Assembly: GCA_030272585.1 (NCBI GenBank)
Contig: BSYQ01000006.1
Coordinates: 2,257,001 to 2,321,000 of the forward strand
From: Bryopsis sp. KO-2023
Taxonomy: Eukaryota > Chlorophyta > Ulvophyceae > Bryopsidales > Bryopsidaceae
Reading direction: 5' to 3'
DNA: 64,000 nucleotides
Part shown: one piece after another, positions 9,999-22,600 of the stretch
Layout: every line of letters starts with the position of its first letter
Position numbering within the stretch: position 1 is the stretch's first letter
The notes under the pieces: model-generated
Told to the model about the DNA's origin: nothing
Seen by the model: only the letters and a program-made list of their open reading frames with translations
Databases searched by the model: none
Made by a program: the position numbers and the translations under genes

Positions 9999-11310
9999 CA
10001 TTTCAATGTATGTTTCAGCAGCCATGTGGTTCTGCAGTTGATCAAGTCTTTCATCTTTTCAATCGTTAAATCAAAACCTGTTTTTCACTGTGAATAAAGC
10101 ATTTTTTTCAACATCCCTTTCGGTGGTGCTTTTGAATCCAAGCTGCCACACCTTATTTGTTGGGAAGAGCATTTTGTTTCAAGTCAAGTTCAGAAATTTG
10201 ATCAACTTTTTGGCACGACAGCATTTGAGGGATATGTTACAGGAGGAATGTGGGCAAGCGGTTCATCTCGACTTACAGTTGTGCTTCTGGATGGAGAGTC
10301 AAGTGAGCTGTTTTTTCAACATCAAAGGTTTCATGCTTAAAGGGGGGTAGCTGTTCTTTGGAGGAATATCTCCAAGCATCAAATGCATTTCATGTGGCAG
10401 GACCAGTTCAAACATCTGAGGCAAGAATCTTTTTTTGTGAGTGAGTTTCAACAGTGGCAGCGAAACCATTCAAATACCAGCATCAAAAGTGAGATACTCG
10501 GTGCAGCAAAAAAAGTAATAAAAAGTAACCAATGGAGAATCAAGGGACTGATGTTGCAAAGGGCTATGAACTGAGCGAGAAAGAGGTGACAAATATCATG
10601 GCTGAAGAAAATAGCTTTCAACAAAAATATGAGATACTATTTCAAGCTGCAAGGGAAGTTTTAATTTCTTGGATGGCAACTTCAGTTTTGGGGGGGATTT
10701 GGTGGAGGGAAAAAACCCATAGTTCTCAAATTGTTTCAAGAATTTTCATCTTCTCTTTTTCAAGAAGAAATATTTTCAATTCATGGTTCAAGCTGAAGGC
10801 AACCTCAGGATTCAGCAGGTGCAACTGGTGTCAATGCTTGAGAAGAGATTCAGCATGGGTTGGACATGCGCTCTTCTTGTTCTCCCCTTCATCATGATCT
10901 TGGACATCCGAGAGGGGCAGAAAATAGATGCCTTGTTATTCCATCAAAAATCATGGTGAGGAGACAAAAAATGGTTTCAAAATTCACATCAAACAGCACT
11001 TCTGGAGCCCCTGGCTCATGAATTGCCCTCTCAAGCTGCCACAGCTGTTTCAAGAACCGGCTGGTCTGACAATTTTGTACCTTCCCTGATGACTAATCAA
11101 CTCAAGGCAGGAAACAAAAAGTTTGTATGTGTCCAATGTTGTTTTGTTCGGACCTTTCAAGACTGGAGCTGGATGATGATCAACATGTTGAGAACATCAG
11201 AAGCATCGATGGTAAGGGCATCTTTTACAGGCCATGTCCACAGTTGAGAGACGTTCACGGTTTGACTCCGTGGTGGCCCAAACTACCAGTGGTAGGAATG
11301 GAATGGAATG
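9999..11310 (+). other. Duplicated tract downstream of the coiled-coil gene, no clear gene
   Basis: Homologous to 33,359-34,690. The final ~330 bp (about 10,980-11,310 against 34,354-34,690) is almost identical between units, including an identical 74-codon frame starting MPSQAATAVSRTGWSD (11,023-11,247), while the rest carries many differences. The frame resembles nothing known and identity alone does not show coding, so I do not call a gene. Confidence 0.45.
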
Positions 11311-13429
11311 GTTTTTGGCTGTAGATCTTTTGTTCAAGTGCACTCAGGCAACAGCTTTATAGACATGCACCGTTGTGCTGGGGTCTGATGTCCAAGAATT
11401 GGCAGGTTTTCAGATCATATGCCATATGTTGTGAACGAATTTGAGTTGACAGTACCATACAAATGAGACCAAGGGAAGCAGCTGGCGAGATGCACTGCCT
11501 TTGTTTTCTCTCATGCACTGATCTATATTTTGACCCAAATTTCTTTAAGCCCAACGATGAAAGAATTGACTGGGCCCAATGTTTTCAAAGACACGGACAG
11601 TACAAACAAAGCCCAAGCAATATTGTGCAAGCAGTTTTGCTTCAAATTCAACTGCAACGACTATGGCAGTGGTGGATCAAGTGGTGTTGATCTTAAAGAC
11701 AGAGCCATTCATGGGCGTACAGTCAACTTTCTGTCCTCAGCAAATCCCGAGAACAAAAATCACTTGATGGTAAAGTGCCGAAGCATCGCAGGATCAATTT
11801 AGCCATATTTGTTGCCCAAATCTTTCAGAAACTGGTTCTGATGGGTTGGTAGGTCCCAGTGCCCTTTTGCGCCCTCACGAAATGTTAATCCTATTTTTGG
11901 CACCTTCATTCTCCCCTTTTTTTTCTTGAAAGGGGGTCCTAGAGCAATCGTGTCAAACAAATGTCTAATCTACATTCGACCTGAACAGCCAATGGTGCCA
12001 TGTGGAATAAGTTGGGGCGAGACTCCTACGGGAAGCCTGATGCATTTACATACAAGATGATAGATACAGTAGAAGCCGCTTAATTATCCACCGGATAATT
12101 AATTCCTTCGCTTTCTTAGCCCAAATCGCCAGGAACGGAATTTTCAGGGGGTGGGAACCATCGTTTAATTAGCCCGGCCGTCGGCTAATTAACCACGCCA
12201 CTCGCGGATTTCATACGCGAATGGTCGAACGAAGAACGCGCAGTGCAAAGGGAATTCGAAAACAGTCGAACAAAATGAACGGAATGCAAAAAGCACCCGA
12301 CCGTCGACCTTCTGTTTCTGTTTCTGGACGTCAAACAAAGAGATGAGGGAACATTTGCGCCGTTTGGTAGTGGGTCTGGAGCGCCGAGGCTATGAAAAGA
12401 TGGAGGAGTGCGGGAAGTTCCAAGACGGGGTCATGGAGTTCCTTCGACAGCGGTTGAACCGCCAGGCCACTAGTAACGAGTGTTTTAGAGTTTGATTCGA
12501 ATGCGTGCGCGTCTGGGAGAGGGGAATTGTCGGACATCGCATAGTTAACCAATCGCTTTATTATCCCGAAAACGCGTGGCCCGAGTGTGGATAATTAAGC
12601 GGCTTCTACTGTATATCGCATTTCACGCTCAGCCAGTTATTCAGCCGATGCAGCGAGCGAGTGAGGGATGAATACAGTCCAGACAGACGGATTGTCTAAA
12701 AATGTTGACACTCTGAGGTTTTTATGTGGCATGTGCTGGGTGGTCCCTAGGTGCTGAACTGATGAAGTTATTTAGTTTTTGAACTGTGTGAAACACCTCC
12801 CATTAAATGCATTGATAAACCACACGAAAGAGTGATGAAACGGCATGGGACAAGGAAATCTTTTCTTTTCTTCCTCACCATCCTTTGATTCATCAAAACA
12901 TACCTACCAGCCACTTCGAATCACCACTGTCATGTACTGCCATTTTTTGGGTGAACTCAAAGCTCACTTCTTCAGTCTTGGCGCCGCTGCAGCATAGATT
13001 TTACCGTTTTGAAGGTGGTGGTGCATCAGCTTGGTCATTGTTGGGCAAAGTGATTGGCAGCATGTTTTCATCAAAGATGGAGGCTGACCTGTGTAGTTTT
13101 TGTCATTTCTGTTGCCATTCTGTGGTCTCTTGTGTACTATTGTACGTTTAGTACACACCATTGTGCTTTGGCTTTTTAGAGGGGGAAATGATGCAGCTGA
13201 GTGCTGGGGTGGGTTTTTGCATAATTTTCAAGGCAACAGATGAAATCAAGAAAGACCATTGATGTGGGGAACAGATTGGTTTGCTCCGCTGACATCTTCC
13301 ACAAAAAAAACTGATGGAGACTCTTTTCGAGGTGCCAAATAGATTTTCCATTGCATAACACTTATTCTTGTGTAATCGCAGATTTCGATGATATCCCTCA
13401 AACTCAAACTTCAGCAGCATCTGTCACAG
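11311..13429. other. Unit A-specific spacer containing a MITE
   Basis: Homology with unit B stops at gaatggaatgg and resumes at about 13,430 before the Pmp-like gene. Apart from the MITE at 12,067-12,611, only short unsupported frames are present. Confidence 0.6.
12067..12611. mobile_element. Pogo-like (Tc1/mariner superfamily) non-autonomous element, 545 bp
   Basis: Perfect terminal inverted repeats of at least 23 bp, starting CAGTAGAAGCCGCTTAATTA at the left and mirrored at the right, flanked by TA on both sides (12,065-12,066 and 12,612-12,613), the target duplication of Tc1/mariner elements. CAGT termini with this type of inverted repeat are typical of the pogo group. A minus-strand frame (12,331-12,552) contains SGLAVQPLSKELHD, which matches the plus-strand frame NKGLALQLLSKERDD of the MITE at 43,928. 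Both also share the subterminal ccccctgaaaattccgttcc. No transposase is present. Confidence 0.8.
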
Positions 13430-13445
13430 GATGGTGTTGGCGGCG

Positions 13446-13455
13446 TGGTCACGTG
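13446..13455 (+). promoter_or_regulatory. Conserved G-box/E-box TGGTCACGTG upstream of Pmp-like gene A
   Basis: TGGTCACGTG with a CACGTG core lies about 177 bp before the proposed ATG. It recurs at the same position before copy B (38,071-38,080) and before the downstream 5' copies (24,651 and 51,604). About 65 bp later both genes have the dyad CGTCCA-acgtacc-TGGACG (13,511-13,529), which could fold in the 5' leader. CACGTG boxes commonly bind bHLH or bZIP factors; the use here is inferred from conservation alone. Confidence 0.4.
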
Positions 13456-13622
13456 CGCGACGGATTTTTGTGTTTGAAGAGTGAGACCTGTTAGTTAACG
13501 AAGGCAACATCGTCCAACGTACCTGGACGATAATAGACAAGGGCTGAAAAGAACGCCGAGGTCTGGCGGGATATTTGATTCTCGCTCGCCTCGGAGCTAG
13601 GTCATGGAATGCCCGTGGGGCA

Positions 13623-16600
13623 ATGATCTTTGCAGTAGTGTTCTTCGCTTCCCTTTGCGGATCGTATAATGCGCAGCCAGACTCGGGCAACTTCCATTTT
13701 TCAGTTGGGATTGGGGCTGGGTGTTTCGAGTACCCTCAAACGTCAATAATGGCGTTGCGAGTGGGTGTGCGGGCGGATCTGCCAGGGAGGGGCAGGCCGC
13801 ACCTGTGCACTTCCCCCAATTTTTTATTGTCTTTTTGATGACTCGTCGATGTGCTGGGTTTTGGAAATAGGTGCGAAATGCAAGGGTCTTCGAAACGAGG
13901 GGAATAAATTCGAGCTGGATGAGTCTGCCCTCAAGCTCTTCAACAATGATGTCCAAACGTTTTTCGACTGCTGCCCATCCAATTCAGTTGTGGATTTCTC
14001 CATACCAGAGCTGCAGCTGGATGGTGTTATTGAGATTACAAAGCCCGTTACGGTGCAGGGCGGAGGAGCATCCATCAAATGCGCTGTCCACAGCAAGAAT
14101 GAGGGAGCTCTTGTCATAAGGTTGCGTTAGTTTTCCCATCATTTCTCTTTCTGCTTGCTGAGATTCATTGAGCAACTTCTGTGATTTCCATGCTGAGTAC
14201 TTTTTTTTTGCTTGTTACTACAATTGCGATCATGTTGGTTCTTGAGTCGTCACCTACATGCATCCCAGCAAGCCCATGCCATAAAATGTATGCAATTTTG
14301 ACTTTGTTGCAGTTTCAAAACACACCATATGCAGATTTGATATTTGGTGTCTCTATCGATGCTGTGCACACCACGGTGTTCAATCGATTAATTTGTCTTT
14401 CTTTAATTTGGATTTAATTTGTTTTTTTGGATTTATGTTCCAGGTCAGACAATGTGACGCTGGGGGCTTTGTCGTTTGAGGGATGCAAGCTCAACTCAAC
14501 AGCAGCCCTGATAACGATCGAAAACTCAAAGAATGTCACAGTCAACGATCTGCATTCTTCCCGTAACAAAAACGTTGCTAGGGCACCTTGCATGTCTTTG
14601 CTCCAATCCACTATTACGGCAAAAAATTTGACAGAGGTGAAGAATACGGGAATATTTGGAGGGGTGATGTCGATTGTCAATTCCTCCACGATAAAAATCC
14701 AAGGTTCAGCGTTTCGACAAAACGAGGCCATGGAGCAAGGGGGTGCATTGTATTTGCATGACTCCGATCTCGATGCTTCCGATGTTTGGTTCATTGAGAA
14801 TTCTGCACTTGATGATGGTGGAGCCATCTTTGCTGAGGTCCGCTTCCAGTCACCTCGGGTGGCTTTTATTCCCCAATTTTTGTCCATTACATATTGTCCC
14901 TTTTTTCCCCCCAACCCCCATGGTACTGGACGTTCTGTGATTTTCCCCAATGTGGAACTCATTCCTTGATGCAGATCTATCATTTTTTAACCACGAGCTA
15001 ATCACAGGGTTATGACGGTTTCTCATGTTTTGTGTGTGCGTGTGTGTGACCTTCCAGGGGTATATTAATTCCACTGTCAAGATGTTTAATTTGTCATTTC
15101 ATAGAAATCGAGTGCATGGGCTATACAAGGATGATTTGAACTTGCGTGGGGGTGGTGGGGTTTCTTTCCTCGGTTCTGGACTGCAAATCGAAATCATGAA
15201 AACCACATTCGTGAATAATTCTGCATCGAACGTTGGTGGGAGCATTTCGATAGTGAATGGAACCAGCGCCGTCATCACAGCCAGTCGATTTATTCGAAAT
15301 CACTCTTACCAGGGTGGAGCTATTTATGCCGAGGTATCAGTTGCTCCCTCTCTCCTTCAATCTAAATAGCACATGTACTCAAATCTGGTCACACTTTTCT
15401 CACTTTCTTTCCCTCCCTTTTAAATTTGCAACACGAACAGCTGGTCTTTCCCTTGAAAGCAACCCAAGAAGATTCTGCTGGTGATTTCTCTCAGGAAAAA
15501 ATTATGAAGGGGGTGATGTTCCGTGTTTTTTTTTACAGCCTTTTGTTTTTCGTTTCAGAGTGCTCTACCGAATATGACCTTTTTGAAAGTGGAGGACACC
15601 AAATTCCAGAGCAATTATGCAGTGAATCTAGAACCATTTGGAAGCTTTAAGTCCCTTGGAGGTGCAGTTGCTTTGGCAGAGAATGAGACATCAGCCAGCT
15701 TTAAGGGTGTCACATTTTCCAAAAATAGAGCTGGAGTGCAAGGGGGCGCACTGTTGTGTGCTCGAATGAATGAGCTGAATATTTCTGGGTCAACGTTCCT
15801 AGGAAACGTGGTAGCATGCCCAGTCAATGAACCAGGGAAAGAGCTGGTAGGTTAAACTTCTCAATCAATGGACCACTAGTCTTTGTTCCAGGAAGGACCC
15901 TGCGGTTTCGTTAAAATACTTCTGAGATATTTGTGTTTGAGGCCTCCTGCAAGTAGTTGTCCGTGAACTTACTGCTGACTTTTAATTTAACCAATGCTGA
16001 GCCCTTTTAGATTCCGAGACTTGCAAGCACTGCCAATGAAGCATTACCTGGGCAATATTTAAACTTGGTGTGGATTTCTTGGTGCCAGGATACAGAGAAT
16101 ACATTCTGGAAGCCGTTACCTGGCGAGAGGTGCAATCCAGGCCACAAAGCTGGTGGTGCCCTTGCTTCTGGTGATATATCTCGAGTTCTCATTGAAGGTT
16201 CCCTATTCGATGGAAATGTTGGTCACACTGGTGGGGCGATGAAGATCTTGGTGAGACTAATGTGTTTTCTCGAGTCTATATGTAGTTTGTGCGAAACCGG
16301 CACTGCACATAGGACAACTGGCAAGAATCTGAAGCATCTGCTCAATCCAGGAAACTCGAAAGTCTTATGCTTTTGTAAGCTCTTTTACTGCATCTTGACC
16401 TATCCTGCTTTTTTCACAGGGTGATTCTGTGGAAAATGGAAACGGATCGGTAATCACAATCGGAGGGGCGATGTATCTTCACAAGGTTCCTGATATCTCA
16501 ATTGTGGAATCCAACTTTACCAGAAACCGGGCAGAAAGAGGCGGAGGGGCCTTTGCGCTGGTACGTTTCGGTAGGGTTGGTTTCACTGACTGACCCAAAA

Positions 16601-19600
16601 TATTGTTGCTCCTAGATATTCCAAAATCCTGATGAAGTGCTCTCATACAGTGGGCGTTTCTGGGCTGGGAATTCCATCGAAAGGATGAAGGGGACAACCC
16701 TACTTTCAAGAGTTCTCGTCCATGCTCAGAAAAATCCAAGTAAACAAAAAAAAAGAATCGGTGAAACTATACACCTGAAAGATTTTGGATCACTGCTGTG
16801 CTACATATTCATGACACTGTGAAGTTTCCAAATTGTGTTAAAAGGATCCAAGTGTTAAAAGTGGATTCACACAATTCACTGTCAGTTTTGCCATGTTTTT
16901 TTTTGAAGAACTGACAGTGACCTTTCTCATGCAAGAATGATGGAGGATCAATGTCTCTGTTTGGGGATTAGATCTGAACGGGGGGGGGAATGTTCTATTT
17001 TATTGGATTGAGATGTTTTGAGTTTTGGCTAGCTACAAAACACTCACGGACACATTTTTGAAAATTTTCCTCCTTTCCATATGATGGAAAAGGCACACAA
17101 AGCATATCAAGACGACGTGTGAAAGAATTTTCTGTACCTTCCAGGATGGCACGTTGCTGATTGAAGAAAGTCGCTTCCAGGACAATGTTGCAACAGGAAC
17201 TGGTGGTGCAGTGAGATTGATGAACTCTAATGCAACCATTATAAACTCGACTTTCACAAGGAACGCAGGAATCGGGGGGGGGGGGGAGCGATTGGCTTTA
17301 TGGATTCTCTTCAAGGAGTAAGCACATGCAAGAGCAAAGAAAGTACAGCTAGCTTTTGTGGTGTCAGTATGTCGCATGCATAAATATGAGCAACAGGTGG
17401 ATTGTCTTTTGCCCATAATCAATTTCATCGTATTTTTCCTCGTTGGTTGATGTTTTCAAAAGTTGGTTTTCGTTTAATGTTTTCAAAGTTGGGATTGTGA
17501 TCATTAGTTGGGTGGTACCTACGGTTCAGGGAAAAAAGCATCTCAAAGCAAAGGAAGTAGTGCTCAAAGACAACTATGCGGAAGATGGAGGAGGCGGTCT
17601 ACGTTTAGTTGGTGTGGACCTGGAAATGGAGGACAGTCTGTGTCAAAACAATTCCGCAAACGATGTTGGGGGAGCTATTTACCTCATTCAACTTCAAGTA
17701 AGAGACTGTACAAAAGCAATGTTCCACAAAAACTCTTTGATGACTGGCCTAAAATCTTTGGGCATTCTTGCAGGCTTCATTCCCAAATGCAACAATCAAA
17801 GGTACGAGTTTCATAGGAAATCAGGCTGATGGCGGTGGAGGCATTTTCATGCAGCAGGGAAATCTTCACCTTTCTCGTTCTGCCTTTGAAGCAAACATAG
17901 CCCACTCAGAGGGGGGGGCATTGTTTTGTGAGGTATTTAAAACCAAAAGCAAATTGATCCCGGTTTCAGAACAATATGTAAAGGCCAACTTACAATTGGT
18001 GGCAGTGTCACAAACTTCTATAGTGCAAACTGAGGGATACAATTCCAGATTGTTCTCATTTTTGTATTAATTCTTGTCAGAACTTTTTTTTGTGTTTGGT
18101 TGTGGTGGCGTCAAAAGAATTCTTGTTCGCACACATTCTCAAGGACACTGTATTTTATCTGTGGGAAATCAATTTACTGGAAATTCATCCATAGATGAAT
18201 AGCTAGCTGTGTCTTCAAACCCCTAATGCTGCCAAGAGTACGCCAATATATTTGAAAGTCATCTCCCACATGTCTTTCTACGTTCTTTTAACTTTTGCCT
18301 GTTTCACTGAAGGATTTGAGCTCAAATTGGGTAAGAGGTCATGAGGACTCAGTCGTCATGGTGCATTCCTCAAACTTAACTTACAACAAGGCTGGCAAAG
18401 ATGTGAAGGCTAATCTTGTTACTGGAGTGGAATCCATCACTAGCAAAGGTGGAGCTGTGGCGATGTCCGGATTGGGCTTGAAATCGGAGTTCAAAGATTG
18501 CAACTTTTCAAAAAACCGGGCGACAAGCGGAGGGGCCATGTATGTGCAAGATGTGAAAAATATGACTTTGGAGGACTCCAGATTTGGGATGGGGGAAGCT
18601 ATCACAGGAGGAGCACTGACGGTCATCAACACCAGGTTCACCATGAACAATGGTTCCTTTGTTGGAAATGTTGCTACATTTGGTGGTGGTATTTCATTCA
18701 CCTTGGCTGGCACCATTAGATTCGGAGCCGACACTAAATTGATGGCATCATTCAAAGAGATTCAGTTTGTGGAGAATGTTGCACTGGAAGGCGGTGGAGC
18801 CGTTGATCTGAGAAAGGGAACTCTGAGATGTGAATCGTGCCATTTTCATTCGAACAGTGCTGGGGTTGTCGGGGGTGGAGTGGGATATGGAGGTGAACAC
18901 GTTGTTCTGTCCGCTGGGTTCCCACCGCAACCAACGAATCTTCCTGGTTTTCAACTCGATTGACGGAGGCGCTGCATGCCAACAGGCTGCCCTCCGTTGC
19001 GGAAACTTTCTGGTGCTTCGCTTTGAGCCGGGACCATCCGTTGCGCAGCTCGGGCGTCAGCACCACACCCTGTTGTTTGACGTCTGCCCATTCGGGCTCA
19101 ATCACGTCGACGTGATGGAGCAAGACGTCTTGCTCTGTTACATATATCAAAAGAAAAGAAAAATAAGTCGTCTGCCGTGCAAACGAGTTGCAATCCCCTT
19201 GCTCAAGAGGGCGCCTTAGCCCACCCTCGCCCAGAATACCGCCAGAAACGCTTGCGAGTCGTTTACTCCCAAAAAAAACCAACGCAAGCACCAGAGATCG
19301 CGCACACCTGCGGCGGAAAGACGAACTCAGCAACGAACGAACGAACCCTCCCTTCTTGGAACGTTTCAAACCCATAGCTCGCCTATCAATCGTCCTTCCA
19401 AACGGAAACTGCAGTGTCGGGCGCCAATGATGCGCCAGCGATGCGCCAGCAAGAAAAATCACAAACAGAATTGGTGACTCACAATCCACACACCGCAAAC
19501 TGGAAAACTGTTGCATCAACTTGAAAAACGCTGGAAGTCGCGAAACGTACCATTTGACGACACATTACTTGTCAGGTGGCGCTTGCACGTCTCTCCCTGC

Positions 19601-22600
19601 CCCAGTCACACCCCCGACTGGGCCGGCGAGCGTTGAGAGGAGGGTGAGCCCGGGAGCAAGATGAAAGGCGCCCCATCAACGACCTTAGTTTTTTATCAGT
19701 TTTTTATGGAAGTTTTTTTTTTTGGTGACACACCCAACACTGCAGACACTGTAGTAGTCCTTCAAACATTTCACAATTCTATCTTTTTGGGGGGGGACGA
19801 GACACCACCCTGCGACCGAAAACTCCACAAATCACAGAGAGCTTGACCCCAACGATAAGGAAAAAATCCACGATTTCATGCCCATACATCTTCTAAGCTC
19901 AAACTAAGGGAAACCAAAAACCTACACCCCAAGGAGAAGACAAAAAAAAGAATAAAAAAAAGAAAAGAAAACCATCAACCTCCAAAAAAACCCATCAACG
20001 CATTGTCATACGTCAAATATATTCATATCCAGTCAACCCCCAGCCCCACTGAAAAAGAAAAAATAATCAAAAAAAAAAAAAAAAACCCGAAAACCAAGAA
20101 AAGCAAGCTTTGAAACTTGGGATATCTGCCCAATCTTCCTAATTCCCTTTTCTTTCACTGTCCTTCAGTGTCCCTTTTTCCTATCTTTGGGTTGCATTTC
20201 CATCGACATCCACATCTTTCGGTTTTTCAACCACATCCAAGACCCCCGATGGCAATCTTGCCAGCGACGAAACTGCAGTTGCTGGTCCTACGATTTCAAC
20301 AAAACAAATAGAAAAAAACAAACAAAAAATCCCATCAACACTTTCATCAATACTTTGACAGGGGTTTTTTCAAAACCGGTGGTGAGCGATGGGGCTGACA
20401 CCAGCGACTTCTCTCTCTGAGTGAGTAAGAGTCATATCTCCCCTGTCTGGAGTGCTCACCCTTCAAAGTTTTAATTGTGGATGATCAGACCACCCCACAT
20501 TGTGGTTCGTTATTACCTGCTGGATAGCCTTGATAGGAGTTTCTGGAAACCGTCCCTGGATTGGACAGCAACCGAATCTCCTGAATCATGGTCCAGGGAA
20601 TCCCTGCCTGACATGGGGGCACTACCTGGCTCGAGTGTGGACCTCGTGAATTCCTACCTTATCAATTGCACAGCAACACGGTCTGGTGGAGGGGTGTATC
20701 TTGAGGATGCGATCTTTCACGGTGAAAACGTTACCATTGGAAACAACACTGCCATTGAGAACGGAGGTGGTTTTGCGATGCATTTTGCCACCTCTGCCAT
20801 CGACACCCTATCTACTCCTTGGAGATGTAGGCTCTGTGGCTTCCAGGGAAACCAGGCGAAAAAAGGAGGTAACAAGTAACGTGGCCATTCACTTTGTAGA
20901 GTGCGGACAACTGACACATATCTGTTATATATCAGATTGGGTAGGATTCTGAACAGATCCCTTACCGGCATTTGGTGCATCGAACATTTGAAATCGCTCA
21001 TGTTGTGCTGTGCATACCCAGGTGGACTCCACATTTCAGAAGAAAAGACACGGCAGCCAAAGTGTCAAGATTGTGAACTGAAGGAGGTTCCAAAACATTA
21101 CGTGAAACTTCACAACACAGTGTTTCAAGGGAACGATGCACAGGATTCCGGGTCTGATATTTTTCTCAGTAACTTCAAAAGCAATGTTTGCTGTGATGAT
21201 CGATGCTGGAGCTTGGCAAGTGCAATGAAGGAGATAGTGAGCGAATGTGGATTGGGTGAAGCTTCGCAAAGAGATGTGAAAAAAACGGCTCCCGTGGGAT
21301 CTTTATTCGAATTGCTGTCGCTATCCCCTTCAGTAGTACCAAATCATGCCAGTGGACAAGAGCTCCCAGCCATCAAGGTCACACCCCTTGATTCCTTTCG
21401 GCAGATTGCCGTAGATAACTTGACTCTGAGGGTTGAAGTTGCAACACCTGGTGGGGAGCTTTTTGGCAGTCCTGTAATCAGCGAGGGCATCTTGATGAGT
21501 GGGGTTACCAATGTGACCGGAATCTTTATGAGGGCATTGCCTGGCAACTACAATTTGTCAATCAAGTTGACGTCAGGAGATGGGGGGAGGACTGTGACAG
21601 AGGTCATGTCGGTGAAGATCCGAGAGTGTATCATCGGGGAGGTGAAACGGGACAAAGGCCTGCGGTGTGACAGGTGTGCTGACGATTTCTTCAGCTTCGA
21701 TGTGTTCGATGAGGTTTGCACAACATGTCCGGTGGAAACGGCCAAATGCTCCGAAGGAAGATTAGCCCCCCTGGATGGATTCTGGCACTCTGGGCCCCGC
21801 TCATCGCAACTCCATGCATGCTTGACAAAAGAAGCATGCACATACACGAATAGGACAGACATTCTGTTTGCATCCAACTTGAATTCTTCCGGGGAGTGTC
21901 CACAATGTGCACAGGTAAATGTGAAAATGTTGTATCGGGAAATTCTGGTGGTCGCTTGGAAATGAAATGACGACTCATGATTTTTTATGATTTTTCGTGG
22001 CAGGGTTACAGCAACGTATTGTGTGGGGGCTGCGATGCATTGCACGGGAAGAGTCGCTTCAAGTGCACAAAATGTCAGGGAGGGGTGCCTGCTGGGGTGG
22101 GAATTTCTGTGGTTATGCTAGCATTGGCAGTGGTGTCCCTCATCTATGTGAAAAGTGCAGCAAAGTATTCTCAGGGAGTGCTGGGTGAGTCATCAGACGT
22201 CGCAAGCACAAGCCGTCCATCAGGATCCCATGGTGGGTTTGATCTTCCCGCCTTTATCCTCGGAGAAATGCCGGATCAAGATGCACAGAGACCACAGGAG
22301 AATGTCCACCAGGATGCCCATCAGAACGCCCCGCCAAGAAAATCGAAATCCTCCGACATTTTCAAGGTAAGAAGTCATCCCACACATGTTCCAACCAGCA
22401 ACTTGTGACACAGAAAAATGGAAGATTCACGTGGCCCTGCTGTGTTGCGTTTCCAGATCCTTGTGAATTTTTTCCAAGTGACTGGATCCGCTGCAGCCAT
22501 CAGTGTGGGCTGGACTCGAAGCATGCTCATGTTGTTTGCCTCCGGGGGTGACTCTCCAGTCAGTATTGTTACTTCAGAATTTCAATTCCACACTTGAAAG

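Noticed and set aside
13597..13956. Minus-strand frame across exon 1 of Pmp-like gene A
   Set aside because: Not conserved in unit B, and it crosses an intron of the sense gene.
18752..19519. 255-residue minus-strand frame as a host gene
   Set aside because: Part of it is antisense to the Pmp-like exon and the rest lies in the insertion, so it cannot be one ancestral gene. It is mentioned only as a possible gag fragment.
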